Source of the DNA: an uncultured Roseburia sp.
Lineage (GTDB): Bacteria; Bacillota; Clostridia; Lachnospirales; Lachnospiraceae
Assembly (NCBI GenBank): GCA_905206195.1
Contig: CAJLGN010000058.1
Location: forward strand, 1-7,443
Direction: 5' to 3'
DNA: 7,443 nucleotides
Part shown: positions 1-5,682 of the stretch, piece after piece
How positions within the stretch are numbered: position 1 is the stretch's first letter
How the letters are laid out: the number at the start of each line of letters is the position of its first letter
The notes under the pieces: generated by a model
Told to the model about the DNA's origin: nothing
The model's database searches: none
Seen by the model: the letters and a program-made list of their open reading frames with translations, nothing else
Made by a program: the position numbers and the translations under genes

Positions 1-360
1 CGGGATGAGAAATGTGAGAAGGCGGGGTATGTGCGCTGGGATGAGGAGGCAGTGCAGTACGCCATGGATGTGACCGCAAGCTGCGGGGGACGGACGGTCT
101 CGGTGATCTGTGGGAATGCGCAGGATGAGGACGAGCCGGAGAAGGATATCCTTATGTACGAGCCGGAGGGGGACATACTGGTGATCCTGGAGACGACACT
201 GGGCGAGATGTACCTGCGTGCGCTTCTCCCACAGCTGCTCGCGGAGACGGGCGCCAGTGTGGCGAGAATTGGACAGATGCCCGGGATGCTGTGGATGCCA
301 GAGCCTATGAAGGATCAGGAGATTCTGAGAGAGGGCTACCTGACGCTCACCTTAGGATAA
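1..360 (+). CDS. C-terminal part of an unrecognised protein (5' end outside window)
   Basis: The frame is open from base 1 to the TAA at 358-360, so about 119 codons of a longer gene are visible. A GTG at 31 is in frame, but it has no good ribosome binding site and the frame continues upstream of it, so I treat the gene as truncated by the window edge. The visible part is acidic. Two cysteines lie in the first 20 or so residues, and an acidic linker (DEDEPEKD) is followed by an alternating hydrophobic stretch (GDILVILETT) and a likely helix (LRALLPQLLAE). I see no signal peptide, membrane segment or catalytic motif that I can name. ComF is a common upstream neighbour of hpf in Firmicutes, but this lacks the phosphoribosyltransferase signature in the visible part. 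No hairpin terminator follows before the hpf promoter. Coding status is fairly sure; function is unknown. Confidence 0.7.
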   Translation, partial: RDEKCEKAGYVRWDEEAVQYAMDVTASCGGRTVSVICGNAQDEDEPEKDILMYEPEGDILVILETTLGEMYLRALLPQLLAETGASVARIGQMPGMLWMPEPMKDQEILREGYLTLTLG

Positions 361-401
361 ATAAAATTTTCAGAAAAATTATGAAAAATGTGTATATTTT
401 C

Positions 402-429
402 TTGCTATAAAGTCTAAATATGGTATAAT
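402..429 (+). promoter_or_regulatory. SigA-type promoter of hpf with extended -10
   Basis: A TTGCTA -35 box (402-407) is followed after 16 bp by a perfect TATAAT (424-429), and a TG one base upstream (421-422) makes an extended -10. The surroundings are very AT-rich. The transcript would start near 436, giving a leader of about 43 nt that includes a weak AT-rich inverted repeat (TGATA 437-441, TATCA 448-452). This is a strong vegetative-type promoter by sequence. Stationary-phase control, usual for hpf genes, is not visible. Confidence 0.75.
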
Positions 430-478
430 ATATGTATGATATATCTGTATCAAATAAACGGCAAAGGGGTTGGACATC

Positions 479-1009
479 ATGAGAATCAAGATTACAGGAA
501 GAAATATTGAGTTGACTGACGGGCTCAAAGCGGCGGTGGGGGAAAAGCTGAATAAGCTTGAGAAGTATTTTGCACCGGACACAGATGTGAATGTGACACT
601 GAGTGTTGAGAAGGAGAGACAGAAGGTCGAGGTCACTATTCCAATGAAGGGCAACTATATCCGCTCCGAACAGGTGAGCAACGATATGTACGTGTCCATC
701 GATCTCGTGGAGGAAGTTATAGAGCGCCAGTTGAAGAAATACAGGACAAAGCTTGCCGCCAGGCATCAGAGCGCATCGTCGGTATTCAAACAGGAATTTT
801 TGGATGAGGTGTCCGAGGAGGACGAGGAGATCAAGATCATCCGAAGCAAGAAGTTTGACATGAAGCCGATGTATCCCGAGGATGCATGTGTGCAGATGGA
901 ACTGCTCGGACATGACTTCTTTGTATTTATCAATGCGGAGACGGAGGGGGTCAATGTCGTATATAAGAGAAAGGGAAACACTTACGGTCTGATTGAGCCG
1001 GAATACTAG
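479..1009 (+). CDS. hpf: Long-form ribosome hibernation promoting factor (HPF/RaiA family)
   Basis: This 176-residue cytoplasmic protein binds the small ribosomal subunit and drives dimerisation of 70S ribosomes into inactive 100S particles when growth slows. Residues 1 to about 100 form the ribosome-binding domain, beginning MRIKITGRNIELTDGLK, with basic residues in the helix around 80-95 (ERQLKKYRTKLAARH). An acidic linker (about 105-118, DEVSEEDEE) leads to the C-terminal dimerisation domain (about 120-176), with the typical KKFDMKPM and a late VNVVYKRKGNTYGLIEP. The length fits the long form found in Firmicutes. I chose the ATG at 479 because AAAGGGG (463-469) sits 9 nt upstream and the N-terminus matches the family. 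A TTG at 470 in the same frame would overlap that site. The gene has its own promoter and terminator, so it is probably monocistronic. Here ddl follows; secA or prfB, its usual followers in many Firmicutes, do not. Confidence 0.96.
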   Translation: MRIKITGRNIELTDGLKAAVGEKLNKLEKYFAPDTDVNVTLSVEKERQKVEVTIPMKGNYIRSEQVSNDMYVSIDLVEEVIERQLKKYRTKLAARHQSASSVFKQEFLDEVSEEDEEIKIIRSKKFDMKPMYPEDACVQMELLGHDFFVFINAETEGVNVVYKRKGNTYGLIEPEY

Positions 1010-1055
1010 GGGAGATGTGCTGTCTCACAAGATCATAAAAGTATAACAGAAACAG

Positions 1056-1103
1056 AAGCCGGGATTGCCCGCGATCGTGATATCGCAGGGAATGCCGGTT
1101 TTT
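1056..1103 (+). terminator. Rho-independent terminator of hpf
   Basis: A 17-base left arm (1059-1075) pairs with 1082-1098 around a 6-nt loop with three mismatches. The closing end is CCGG/CCGG and the apical part includes GCGAT/ATCGC. Five T residues follow (1099-1103), and two A residues upstream (1056-1057) could extend the stem into the T run. It lies about 50 bp after the hpf stop, as expected for the end of that transcript. Confidence 0.7.
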
Positions 1104-1130
1104 GCATCCCGGGCATCAAAATGCGGATGC
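1104..1130 (+). repeat. Second hairpin immediately after the hpf terminator
   Basis: GCATCC (1104-1109) and GCAT (1113-1116) pair with ATGC (1121-1124) and GGATGC (1125-1130) around a CAAA loop, leaving a 3-nt bulge (CGG) on the left. That gives a 10-bp interrupted stem with no T-tract after it. It lies upstream of the predicted ddl -35 box, so it would not be in the main ddl leader. It may act as a backup stop, as a 3'-end stabiliser for readthrough RNA, or do nothing. Confidence 0.45.
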
Positions 1131-1133
1131 ATC

Positions 1134-1162
1134 TTGTCACAAAACCCAAAAAGGTATAGTAT
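1134..1162 (+). promoter_or_regulatory. Probable promoter of ddl-murF
   Basis: TTGTCA (1134-1139) matches the -35 consensus at five of six positions. The -10 is ambiguous: TAGTAT (1157-1162) gives a 17-bp spacer, and the overlapping TATAGT (1155-1160) gives 15 bp. Either places the transcript start about 30-35 nt before the ddl ATG, leaving the AAAGGAGA site (1183-1190) inside the leader. Confidence 0.6.
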
Positions 1163-1200
1163 AAAGCGTGAAAAGATTTGGTAAAGGAGATTTACATACC

Positions 1201-2256
1201 ATGAAAATAGTTGTTTTAGCAGGTGGCTTAAGTACGGAGCGCGACGTTTCTTTTAAGACTGGAGAGATGGTCACAGCGGCATTGCGAGAAAATGGACATC
1301 AGGCAGTTTTGCTGGATGTCTTTATGGGATACGGCGATGAGGAGGAAGGCCTGACCGGGATTTTTGCCCGGGCGGGGGAAGTGAGCGTAAAGCCGTCGGG
1401 CATCTCGGAGACAGCGCCGGATCTCGCCCGGGTGAGGGCGTCGAGAAAGGATCAGTCGGATAACTTCTTCGGGCCAAATGTGATCGGGATGTGCCGGATG
1501 GCGGACATTGTTTTTATGGCGCTCCACGGGGAGAATGGGGAGAACGGTAAGATTCAAGCAGCGTTTGATCTGTTTGGCATCCGCTACACGGGAACTGGAT
1601 ATTTGGGCAGTGCGCTGGCCATGCATAAGGGGATGGCAAAGCAGTTTTTTGTGTCCGGGGGTATCCCGACACCGCAGGGTGTTTCCCTGAAGAAAGGCGA
1701 GGAGAAAGCAGGATTCTCTGCGCCTGGTTTAAACCTTCCGTGTGTTGTGAAGCCGTGCTGCGGCGGGTCGAGTATCGGTGTGTCCATCGTGCGCTCCGAG
1801 GAGGAGCTTGACGATGCGCTCGCAGAGGCGTTCCGTTTTGAGGAGGAGCTTGTGATTGAGGAGTATGTGGAGGGCAGAGAGTTCTCTGTCGGTGTGATTG
1901 ACTTTCAGGCGCTTCCGGTCATTGAGATCGCACCGGTGGAGGGATTCTACGATTACAAGAACAAATATAAACCGGGGAGCGCTGTGGAGACCTGCCCCGC
2001 CAATCTGCCCGAGGGGGTGGCGTCACAGATGCAGCGCTTCGCGGAGCAGGCGGCGAAAGTGCTGGGACTTGACACCTACGCGCGGGTTGATTTTATGATG
2101 AACCAGAAAAACGAAATTTTCTGCCTGGAGGCCAACACACTGCCGGGCATGACGCCCACCAGCCTGCTCCCCCAGGAGGCAAAAGTAGCTGGAATGGATT
2201 TCAACCAGCTCTGCGAGAAGCTGATCGAGATCTCACTTGGCAAGTATGCATTGTAA
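1201..2256 (+). CDS. ddl: D-alanine--D-alanine ligase
   Basis: This 351-residue ATP-grasp enzyme joins two D-alanines to make the dipeptide that MurF attaches to the UDP-MurNAc-tripeptide, in the cytoplasm. Visible motifs in order: GGLSTERDVS (8-17, with the catalytic-region Glu13), HGENGENGK (109-117), YTGTGYLGSALAMHK (129-143), the ATP-binding VVKPCCGGSSIG (182-193), EEYVEGREFSVG (220-231), the omega-loop FYDYKNKY (249-256), RVDF (295-298) and the metal-ligand region LEANTLPGMTPTS (309-321). The omega-loop tyrosine is present, as in D-Ala:D-Ala enzymes, and is not replaced as in VanA-type D-Ala:D-Lac ligases. A stretch of about 50 residues (44-95) between the N-terminal motif and HGENG is longer than in E. 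coli DdlB, but I associate it with clostridial Ddl. The start is the ATG with AAAGGAGA 10 nt upstream. A GTG at 1168 would precede that site. murF follows after 23 bp. Confidence 0.97.
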   Translation: MKIVVLAGGLSTERDVSFKTGEMVTAALRENGHQAVLLDVFMGYGDEEEGLTGIFARAGEVSVKPSGISETAPDLARVRASRKDQSDNFFGPNVIGMCRMADIVFMALHGENGENGKIQAAFDLFGIRYTGTGYLGSALAMHKGMAKQFFVSGGIPTPQGVSLKKGEEKAGFSAPGLNLPCVVKPCCGGSSIGVSIVRSEEELDDALAEAFRFEEELVIEEYVEGREFSVGVIDFQALPVIEIAPVEGFYDYKNKYKPGSAVETCPANLPEGVASQMQRFAEQAAKVLGLDTYARVDFMMNQKNEIFCLEANTLPGMTPTSLLPQEAKVAGMDFNQLCEKLIEISLGKYAL

Positions 2257-2279
2257 ATTGTTGATCATAGGGGTATGAC

Positions 2280-3716
2280 ATGAAAAATATGACATTGGAA
2301 AATATTGTTCGCGCGTGCGGCGGAGTCTACGTCGGGGATGAGAGCAAAAGGCAGTGTGAAATTTCCGGGGCGGTGATTGACAGTCGGCTGGTGGAGAAAG
2401 ATTTTCTGTTTATTCCGATCAAAGGAGCGCGGGTGGACGGTCACGATTTTATCCCGGCAGTCTTTGAAAAGGGAGCTTTGGCGGCGCTGTCAGAGCGGAG
2501 GCTTGAGAATCCTGGGGGACCTTATATTCTTGTGGATTCTGCGGAAGCGGCAATGAAAGCGCTCGCCAAGTACTACCGCAGAGTTTTGGGGATCAAGGTG
2601 GTCGGAATCACTGGGAGTGTGGGAAAGACCAGCACCAAGGAGATGATTGCGTCCGTGCTGTCGCAGAAGTATCACGTGCTGAAAACGGAGGGGAATCTGA
2701 ACAATGAGATTGGGCTGCCCCTCACGATATTTAAGATCAGAGCTGAGCACGAGATTGCGGTACTTGAGATGGGAATCTCAGAGTTTGGCGAGATGGATCG
2801 CCTTGCGGACATGGCCCAGCCGGATATCTGTGTGATCACGAACATAGGACTCTGCCATCTGGAGAATCTGATGACGCGGGACGGCATTTTAAAGGCGAAG
2901 ACGGAGAGTTTTGCGCATCTGGCAGAGGGTGGCATCGCAGTTTTAAATGGAGATGACGACAAGCTCTGTGAGAAAACGGTTGTCAACGGCAGACCAACCG
3001 TGTTTTACGGGATTGGAGCGGAGCCAAAGCGGGAAGACACACCGGAGGGGGAGAAGATTCTTGCCGAAAAAGAGGTGTATGCGACAGATATAAAGACAGT
3101 TGGACTTTCTGGAACCCGCGCAGAGATTCAAGCGGGGGAAGAAAGTTTTGCGGTGGAGATTCCGATTGCGGGGGAGCATAATGTCTACAATGCATTGGCG
3201 GCAGTGTGTGTAGCGAGGCAGCTGGGGTTAAGTGCGGAGGAGATCAAGCGCGGAATCGCATCAGTTCAGACGATCGGAGGCAGGAGTAATCTGATTCACC
3301 GGGACGGAGTTACAATCATTGACGACTGTTACAACGCCAATCCAGTCTCCATGCAGGCGTCTGTGGATGTGCTGTCAAGAGCGACGGGGAGGAAGATTGC
3401 GGTGCTCGGGGATATGGGTGAGCTGGGGGAGCAGGAAAAGGAGCTTCACGCCATGGTGGGAAGGCACTTTGCAGGTAGGGGTATCCATGCTTTATTCTGC
3501 GCGGGAGCACTGTCTTTGGAGCTTGCGCGTGCAGTCGAGGAGTTTAGTCCGGAGACAGAAGTATTTTGGTTTGACACCAAAGAGGAGCTGAGAGGGCGCC
3601 TGAGAGAATATAAGAAGAGCGGTGATACTATTTTAGTGAAAGCGTCCCACTTTATGGGTTTTTCGGAGATTGTCCGGGCATTGACGGAGGAGGAAGAGCG
3701 CGGATATTTTGGATAG
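2280..3716 (+). CDS. murF: UDP-N-acetylmuramoyl-tripeptide--D-alanyl-D-alanine ligase
   Basis: This 478-residue cytoplasmic Mur ligase uses ATP to add the D-Ala-D-Ala made by Ddl to UDP-MurNAc-tripeptide, completing the pentapeptide precursor. The N-terminal substrate domain (1 to about 95) carries DSR (34-36). The central ATPase domain has the P-loop GITGSVGKTSTK (109-120), the EGNLNNEIGLPLT segment (137-149), LEMG (162-165), and NIGLCHLENL followed by AKTES (188-210), the region of the metal-binding residues and modified lysine. The C-terminal part shows GEHNVYNALAA (298-308), DDCYNANP (348-355) and GDMGELG (377-383), all typical of MurF. The length is close to the usual 450-480. The start is the ATG at 2280, with AGGGG (2269-2273) 6 nt upstream. 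A second ATG at 2289 is too far from that site. No promoter is evident in the 23-bp gap, so it is probably cotranscribed with ddl. Confidence 0.97.
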   Translation: MKNMTLENIVRACGGVYVGDESKRQCEISGAVIDSRLVEKDFLFIPIKGARVDGHDFIPAVFEKGALAALSERRLENPGGPYILVDSAEAAMKALAKYYRRVLGIKVVGITGSVGKTSTKEMIASVLSQKYHVLKTEGNLNNEIGLPLTIFKIRAEHEIAVLEMGISEFGEMDRLADMAQPDICVITNIGLCHLENLMTRDGILKAKTESFAHLAEGGIAVLNGDDDKLCEKTVVNGRPTVFYGIGAEPKREDTPEGEKILAEKEVYATDIKTVGLSGTRAEIQAGEESFAVEIPIAGEHNVYNALAAVCVARQLGLSAEEIKRGIASVQTIGGRSNLIHRDGVTIIDDCYNANPVSMQASVDVLSRATGRKIAVLGDMGELGEQEKELHAMVGRHFAGRGIHALFCAGALSLELARAVEEFSPETEVFWFDTKEELRGRLREYKKSGDTILVKASHFMGFSEIVRALTEEEERGYFG

Positions 3717-3742
3717 ATTGTAAGAGAACAGAAAGAAAAGAG

Positions 3743-3785
3743 AGCTGCCAGAAGATACATGGAGCCATGGAACTTCTGTGCAGCT
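3743..3785 (-). terminator. Stem-loop in the convergent murF/acyltransferase gap, likely terminator of the minus-strand gene
   Basis: AGCTGCCAGAAG (3743-3754) pairs with 3773-3785 over 12 bp with a single bulged T. Inside, CATG/CATG pairs again around a GAGC loop, separated by 3-nt internal bulges. Read on the minus strand, the stem is followed by a T-rich run (CTCTTTTCTTTCTG, 3742 downward), which fits a terminator for the acyltransferase gene ending at 3836. On the plus strand no T-tract follows, so its effect on murF transcripts is doubtful. Confidence 0.55.
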
Positions 3786-3835
3786 GTAGCTGGAATGGGA
3801 CCGGGAGTGGAAGCATGTCTTTTAAGGGACTCTTT

Positions 3836-4570
3836 TTAGATCAGGCTTTCATTCTTCCGCAGCATATCCGCGATCACATCCTGGCAGTGCGCGCCAATTC
3901 TTTTTCTTGTCTCCTTATCCAGTTCTTTCGGATAGATTGGGGTGCCGTACTCTAAGATGACGTGGACCGGCTTCACCTTCGGAAAATGGTTCTCGAGGAT
4001 TTCGGCGGAGTTCGTGATGGCCATCGGGATAATCGGGCATCCCGTCTTTTCCGCCATCTTAAAGCTGCCCTCTTTGAAGGGAAGCATAAACGCATCTGTC
4101 TGGTTTCTTGTGCCCTCCGGGAAGATGCACATGGAGATGCCGTTTTTGATATTCTCGATTCCGGCGAGGATTGTTTTTAGGGCCTCCTTCACGTCGTCGC
4201 GGTTGATAAAAAGGCAGTGCAGGCGGCGCATCCAGGTGGAGAGAAGGGGAACCTTTTCCATGGAATCTTTTGCGACATAGCCCGTGAGGCGGGGGCAGCG
4301 CGCGTATGTGATAATGATATCGAAGTAGCTCTTGTGATTTCCGATGTAGAGAACCGGTGTATCTTTTGGAATATTTTCCTCCCCAAGGACAGTGATTTTT
4401 GTGCCGGAGATAAAGAGAACGACGCGGAATGCCCACTGTACAATGCGGAGTTGTCTTAGATCTGATGCCGGTTGATTGAATTTTCCGACAATCCATTCTG
4501 TGATCAGAATCGGAATCCCTAGGATTAGAAAAAGAATTAAAAATGACAAAGCAAGAATAATGCGCAACAT
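3836..4570 (-). CDS. plsC: 1-acyl-sn-glycerol-3-phosphate acyltransferase (PlsC/LPLAT family)
   Basis: This 244-residue membrane-associated enzyme probably transfers an acyl chain to lysophosphatidic acid to make phosphatidic acid, the precursor of membrane phospholipids. A hydrophobic N-terminal segment (about 3-25, LRIILALSFLILFLILGIPI) would anchor it. The four acyltransferase blocks are visible: NHKSYFD (78-84, the catalytic His-x4-Asp), FINRDD (121-126), FPEGTR (140-145) and a later IPMAITNS (171-178). The length matches the family. The ATG at 4568-4570 is preferred because AAAGGA lies 6 nt before it and the protein then begins with the membrane segment. The frame stays open for 40 more codons to an ATG at 4690, but that part is not hydrophobic, lacks a ribosome site and covers the promoter. 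The exact acyl acceptor cannot be told from sequence. It is transcribed alone, convergent with murF. Confidence 0.9.
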   Translation of the reverse strand: MLRIILALSFLILFLILGIPILITEWIVGKFNQPASDLRQLRIVQWAFRVVLFISGTKITVLGEENIPKDTPVLYIGNHKSYFDIIITYARCPRLTGYVAKDSMEKVPLLSTWMRRLHCLFINRDDVKEALKTILAGIENIKNGISMCIFPEGTRNQTDAFMLPFKEGSFKMAEKTGCPIIPMAITNSAEILENHFPKVKPVHVILEYGTPIYPKELDKETRKRIGAHCQDVIADMLRKNESLI

Positions 4571-4610
4571 ATTATTTCCTTTCCGGGCGGTTGCCCTGCA
4601 AAACGCCATT

Positions 4611-4655
4611 GCCGAATTCCCGGGCGCTGTCAGCGAAAACCGTCGGGATTCCGGC
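4611..4655 (-). repeat. Inverted repeat in the leader of the acyltransferase gene
   Basis: The plus-strand segments at 4611-4622 and 4644-4655 can pair over 12 positions, with one A-A mismatch and one wobble. Inside the loop, CGCT and AGCG form a second short hairpin (4625-4635). The structure lies between the predicted promoter and the ribosome binding site, inside a leader of about 85 nt. There is no T-tract, so it is not a plain terminator. A leader or attenuator role is possible but unproven. Confidence 0.35.
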
Positions 4656-4661
4656 AGTACT

Positions 4662-4690
4662 ATTATAGAGGGAAAATGCTGGAAAAACAA
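4662..4690 (-). promoter_or_regulatory. Promoter of the acyltransferase gene
   Basis: On the minus strand a perfect TATAAT (4667-4662) lies 17 bp after TTGTTT (4690-4685), which keeps the TTG core of the -35. Transcription would start near 4655 and leave a leader of about 85 nt before the ATG at 4570. This supports the shorter protein start, because the longer frame would begin upstream of the transcript start. Confidence 0.65.
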
Positions 4691-4762
4691 TGATAAATAT
4701 TCATATTTTACGGCGGATCGGCATAGGATGAGATAGAAGCTAAAATTGGGGGTATCGATGAG

Positions 4763-5233
4763 ATGTGCCGTGAAGAAAAGAAAAGGCGGGAGAGAAGCAC
4801 GTTGTTTCCCGACGGTATCTATAAGCTTTGTATTCTGGGAGCAATCGCCGTTGCAGTCGTGTTCACCGGTCTGCTCACCGGCTGCAGTATCAAGGAGACA
4901 GGCGGGACGAAAATTAGTGACATAGAGTATGCCATCGTGGAGGACGCCGGGGTGCCGGAGGAACTTGCGGCGATGATCGAGGAAAAGAAGGCAGCTGATT
5001 TTAAATTGACCTATGAGATGGACGGAGCGCTATATATCGTCCGGGGCTATGGGGAACAGGCAACGGGGGGCTACAGTATCTGTGTGCAGGACTGCTACCT
5101 GACATCGAACGCAGTTTTATTTGACACGGAGCTGGTGGGCCCGAGGAAGGGGGAGAGCGCCAGCGCGAGCCCGAGTTACCCCTATATCGTAATTAAGATG
5201 GATCGCTGTGATGAGAGTATTATTTTTGAGTGA
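4763..5233 (+). CDS. Small lipoprotein with a PrcB_C-type domain
   Basis: This 156-residue protein is probably exported and lipid-anchored. A basic n-region (EEKKRRER) is followed by a hydrophobic core (about 21-38) and a lipobox LTGC ending at Cys41, the expected lipidation site. The mature part has DIEYAIVEDAGVPEELAAMI (53-72), then GYGEQATGGYSICV (95-108), a hydrophobic CYLTSNAVLF strand, and YPYIVIKM near the end. The GYGE-x-x-TGGYSI and YPY-IVIK pattern is what I recognise from the PrcB C-terminal family, named for a subunit of the Treponema denticola dentilisin protease complex. No protease gene is adjacent, so the name does not prove a protease role. The ATG at 4763 has GGGGG (4748-4752) 10 nt upstream. 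An out-of-frame ATG at 4758 is closer but encodes only 55 codons. The gene is divergent from the acyltransferase gene; its promoter is not clear. Confidence 0.8.
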   Translation: MCREEKKRRERSTLFPDGIYKLCILGAIAVAVVFTGLLTGCSIKETGGTKISDIEYAIVEDAGVPEELAAMIEEKKAADFKLTYEMDGALYIVRGYGEQATGGYSICVQDCYLTSNAVLFDTELVGPRKGESASASPSYPYIVIKMDRCDESIIFE

Positions 5234-5269
5234 GTATTCTCGATCATTTTAGGCTATTTTTAATTTTGT

Positions 5270-5298
5270 TTGACAAAGATTTAGTGCTGTGCTAAAGT
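5270..5298 (+). promoter_or_regulatory. Strong promoter of veg
   Basis: A perfect TTGACA (5270-5275) is followed after 17 bp by TAAAGT (5293-5298), with TGC just upstream (5290-5292) making an extended -10. The predicted start falls near 5305, directly at the base of the leader hairpin. This is the best -35 in the window. The veg promoter of Bacillus subtilis is a classic very strong vegetative promoter, so strong expression would fit. Confidence 0.8.
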
Positions 5299-5306
5299 AA
5301 AGCGAA

Positions 5307-5340
5307 GGATATTCGGCGGTCACGATAAAAAGCCGAATCC
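5307..5340 (+). promoter_or_regulatory. Stem-loop at the 5' end of the veg transcript, abutting the ribosome binding site
   Basis: ATTCGGC (5311-5317) and GCCGAAT (5332-5338) are a perfect 7-bp inverted repeat with a 14-nt A-rich loop. GG (5307-5308) and CC (5339-5340) could extend it past a 2-nt bulge. The stem starts within a few nucleotides of the predicted transcript start and ends one base before GGGAGG (5341-5346). It could protect the mRNA 5' end or tune access to the ribosome site. Confidence 0.55.
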
Positions 5341-5353
5341 GGGAGGTAGTCGT

Positions 5354-5596
5354 ATGGAGCAGGCAGACATCAATAAGGTGCGGGCTTCCGTGCATCAGCG
5401 GTGCGGCAGAAAGGTGATGATTCAGCTCGACCGGGGGCGCAACAAGGTTGACATCCAGGAAGGCGTTATCATCAATGCTTATCCCAGCGTATTCACGATA
5501 TTGGTGAATGATGACCAGACAGAGAATCCGCCCCAGTTACTATCATTCAGCTATTCGGATATTATTACAAGAGATATCCGCATGAAGCTTTGCTGA
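5354..5596 (+). CDS. veg: Veg family protein
   Basis: This 80-residue cytoplasmic protein belongs to the Veg family (DUF1021). In Bacillus subtilis, Veg is abundant and promotes biofilm matrix expression; the biochemical mechanism is uncertain. Visible family features are the basic GRKVMIQLDRGRNK stretch (18-30, as the GKR and GGRRK region of B. subtilis Veg), the strongly conserved YPSVFTI (43-49) and SYSDI near the end (66-70). It is slightly shorter than the B. subtilis protein of about 86 residues, with no C-terminal tail after the last strand. GGGAGG lies 7 nt before the ATG, a very good ribosome site. With its own promoter, leader hairpin and strong terminator it looks monocistronic. 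The following gene is in the same reading frame beyond a single TGA stop. Confidence 0.93.
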   Translation: MEQADINKVRASVHQRCGRKVMIQLDRGRNKVDIQEGVIINAYPSVFTILVNDDQTENPPQLLSFSYSDIITRDIRMKLC

Positions 5597-5627
5597 CAGA
5601 AAACAGTTAAAATTTACAGGTATAAAA

Positions 5628-5682
5628 TCCCCCATGTTCGAATAGGATGTTTTGAGAGATTCGGATATGGGGGAATTTTTTT
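5628..5682 (+). terminator. Strong terminator of veg, overlapping the next gene's start
   Basis: A 16-base left arm (5628-5643) pairs with 5659-5674 without mismatches if two G-U pairs are allowed; the outer part is TCCCCCAT/ATGGGGGA. The loop is 15 nt. AA and then seven T residues (5676-5682) follow. This is the best terminator in the window. The last two T residues belong to the TTG start codon of the SPOCS/LysM gene, and the GGGGGA of the right arm is the only ribosome-binding-like sequence before it. Confidence 0.9.

Noticed and set aside
361..382. AT-only inverted repeat after the first gene
   Set aside because: The pairing is only A-T with no GC clamp; it is more likely part of an AT-rich promoter upstream region than a terminator.
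470..478. TTG start adding three residues to HPF
   Set aside because: It overlaps the AAAGGGG ribosome site; the ATG at 479 has proper spacing and matches the family N-terminus.
347..913. Long minus-strand open frame opposite hpf
   Set aside because: It is antisense to a clearly recognisable hpf, has no ribosome site, and its translation shows no family features.
1168..1200. GTG start extending Ddl by eleven residues
   Set aside because: It lies upstream of the AAAGGAGA site and close to the predicted transcript start; family members begin at the MKIVVLAGG strand.
3942..4280. Plus-strand open frames opposite the acyltransferase gene, also 3767-3955 and 4476-4736
   Set aside because: They are shadows of the minus-strand gene and its leader, without recognisable domains or ribosome sites.
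4571..4690. 40-codon N-terminal extension of the acyltransferase from an ATG at 4690
   Set aside because: The extension would start within the -35 box, lacks a ribosome site and precedes a normal N-terminal membrane segment.
4718..4746. Possible lipoprotein promoter TCGGCA-17-TAAAAT
   Set aside because: The transcript would start near 4753, after the GGGGG ribosome site (4748-4752), which would remove it from the mRNA; no better promoter was found.
5593..5628. Possible promoter for the SPOCS/LysM gene (CTGACA at 5593-5598, TATAAAAT at 5621-5628)
   Set aside because: The spacer of 22 bp is too long for a vegetative promoter and no sporulation-sigma -35 fits; kept only as a possibility for start mapping.
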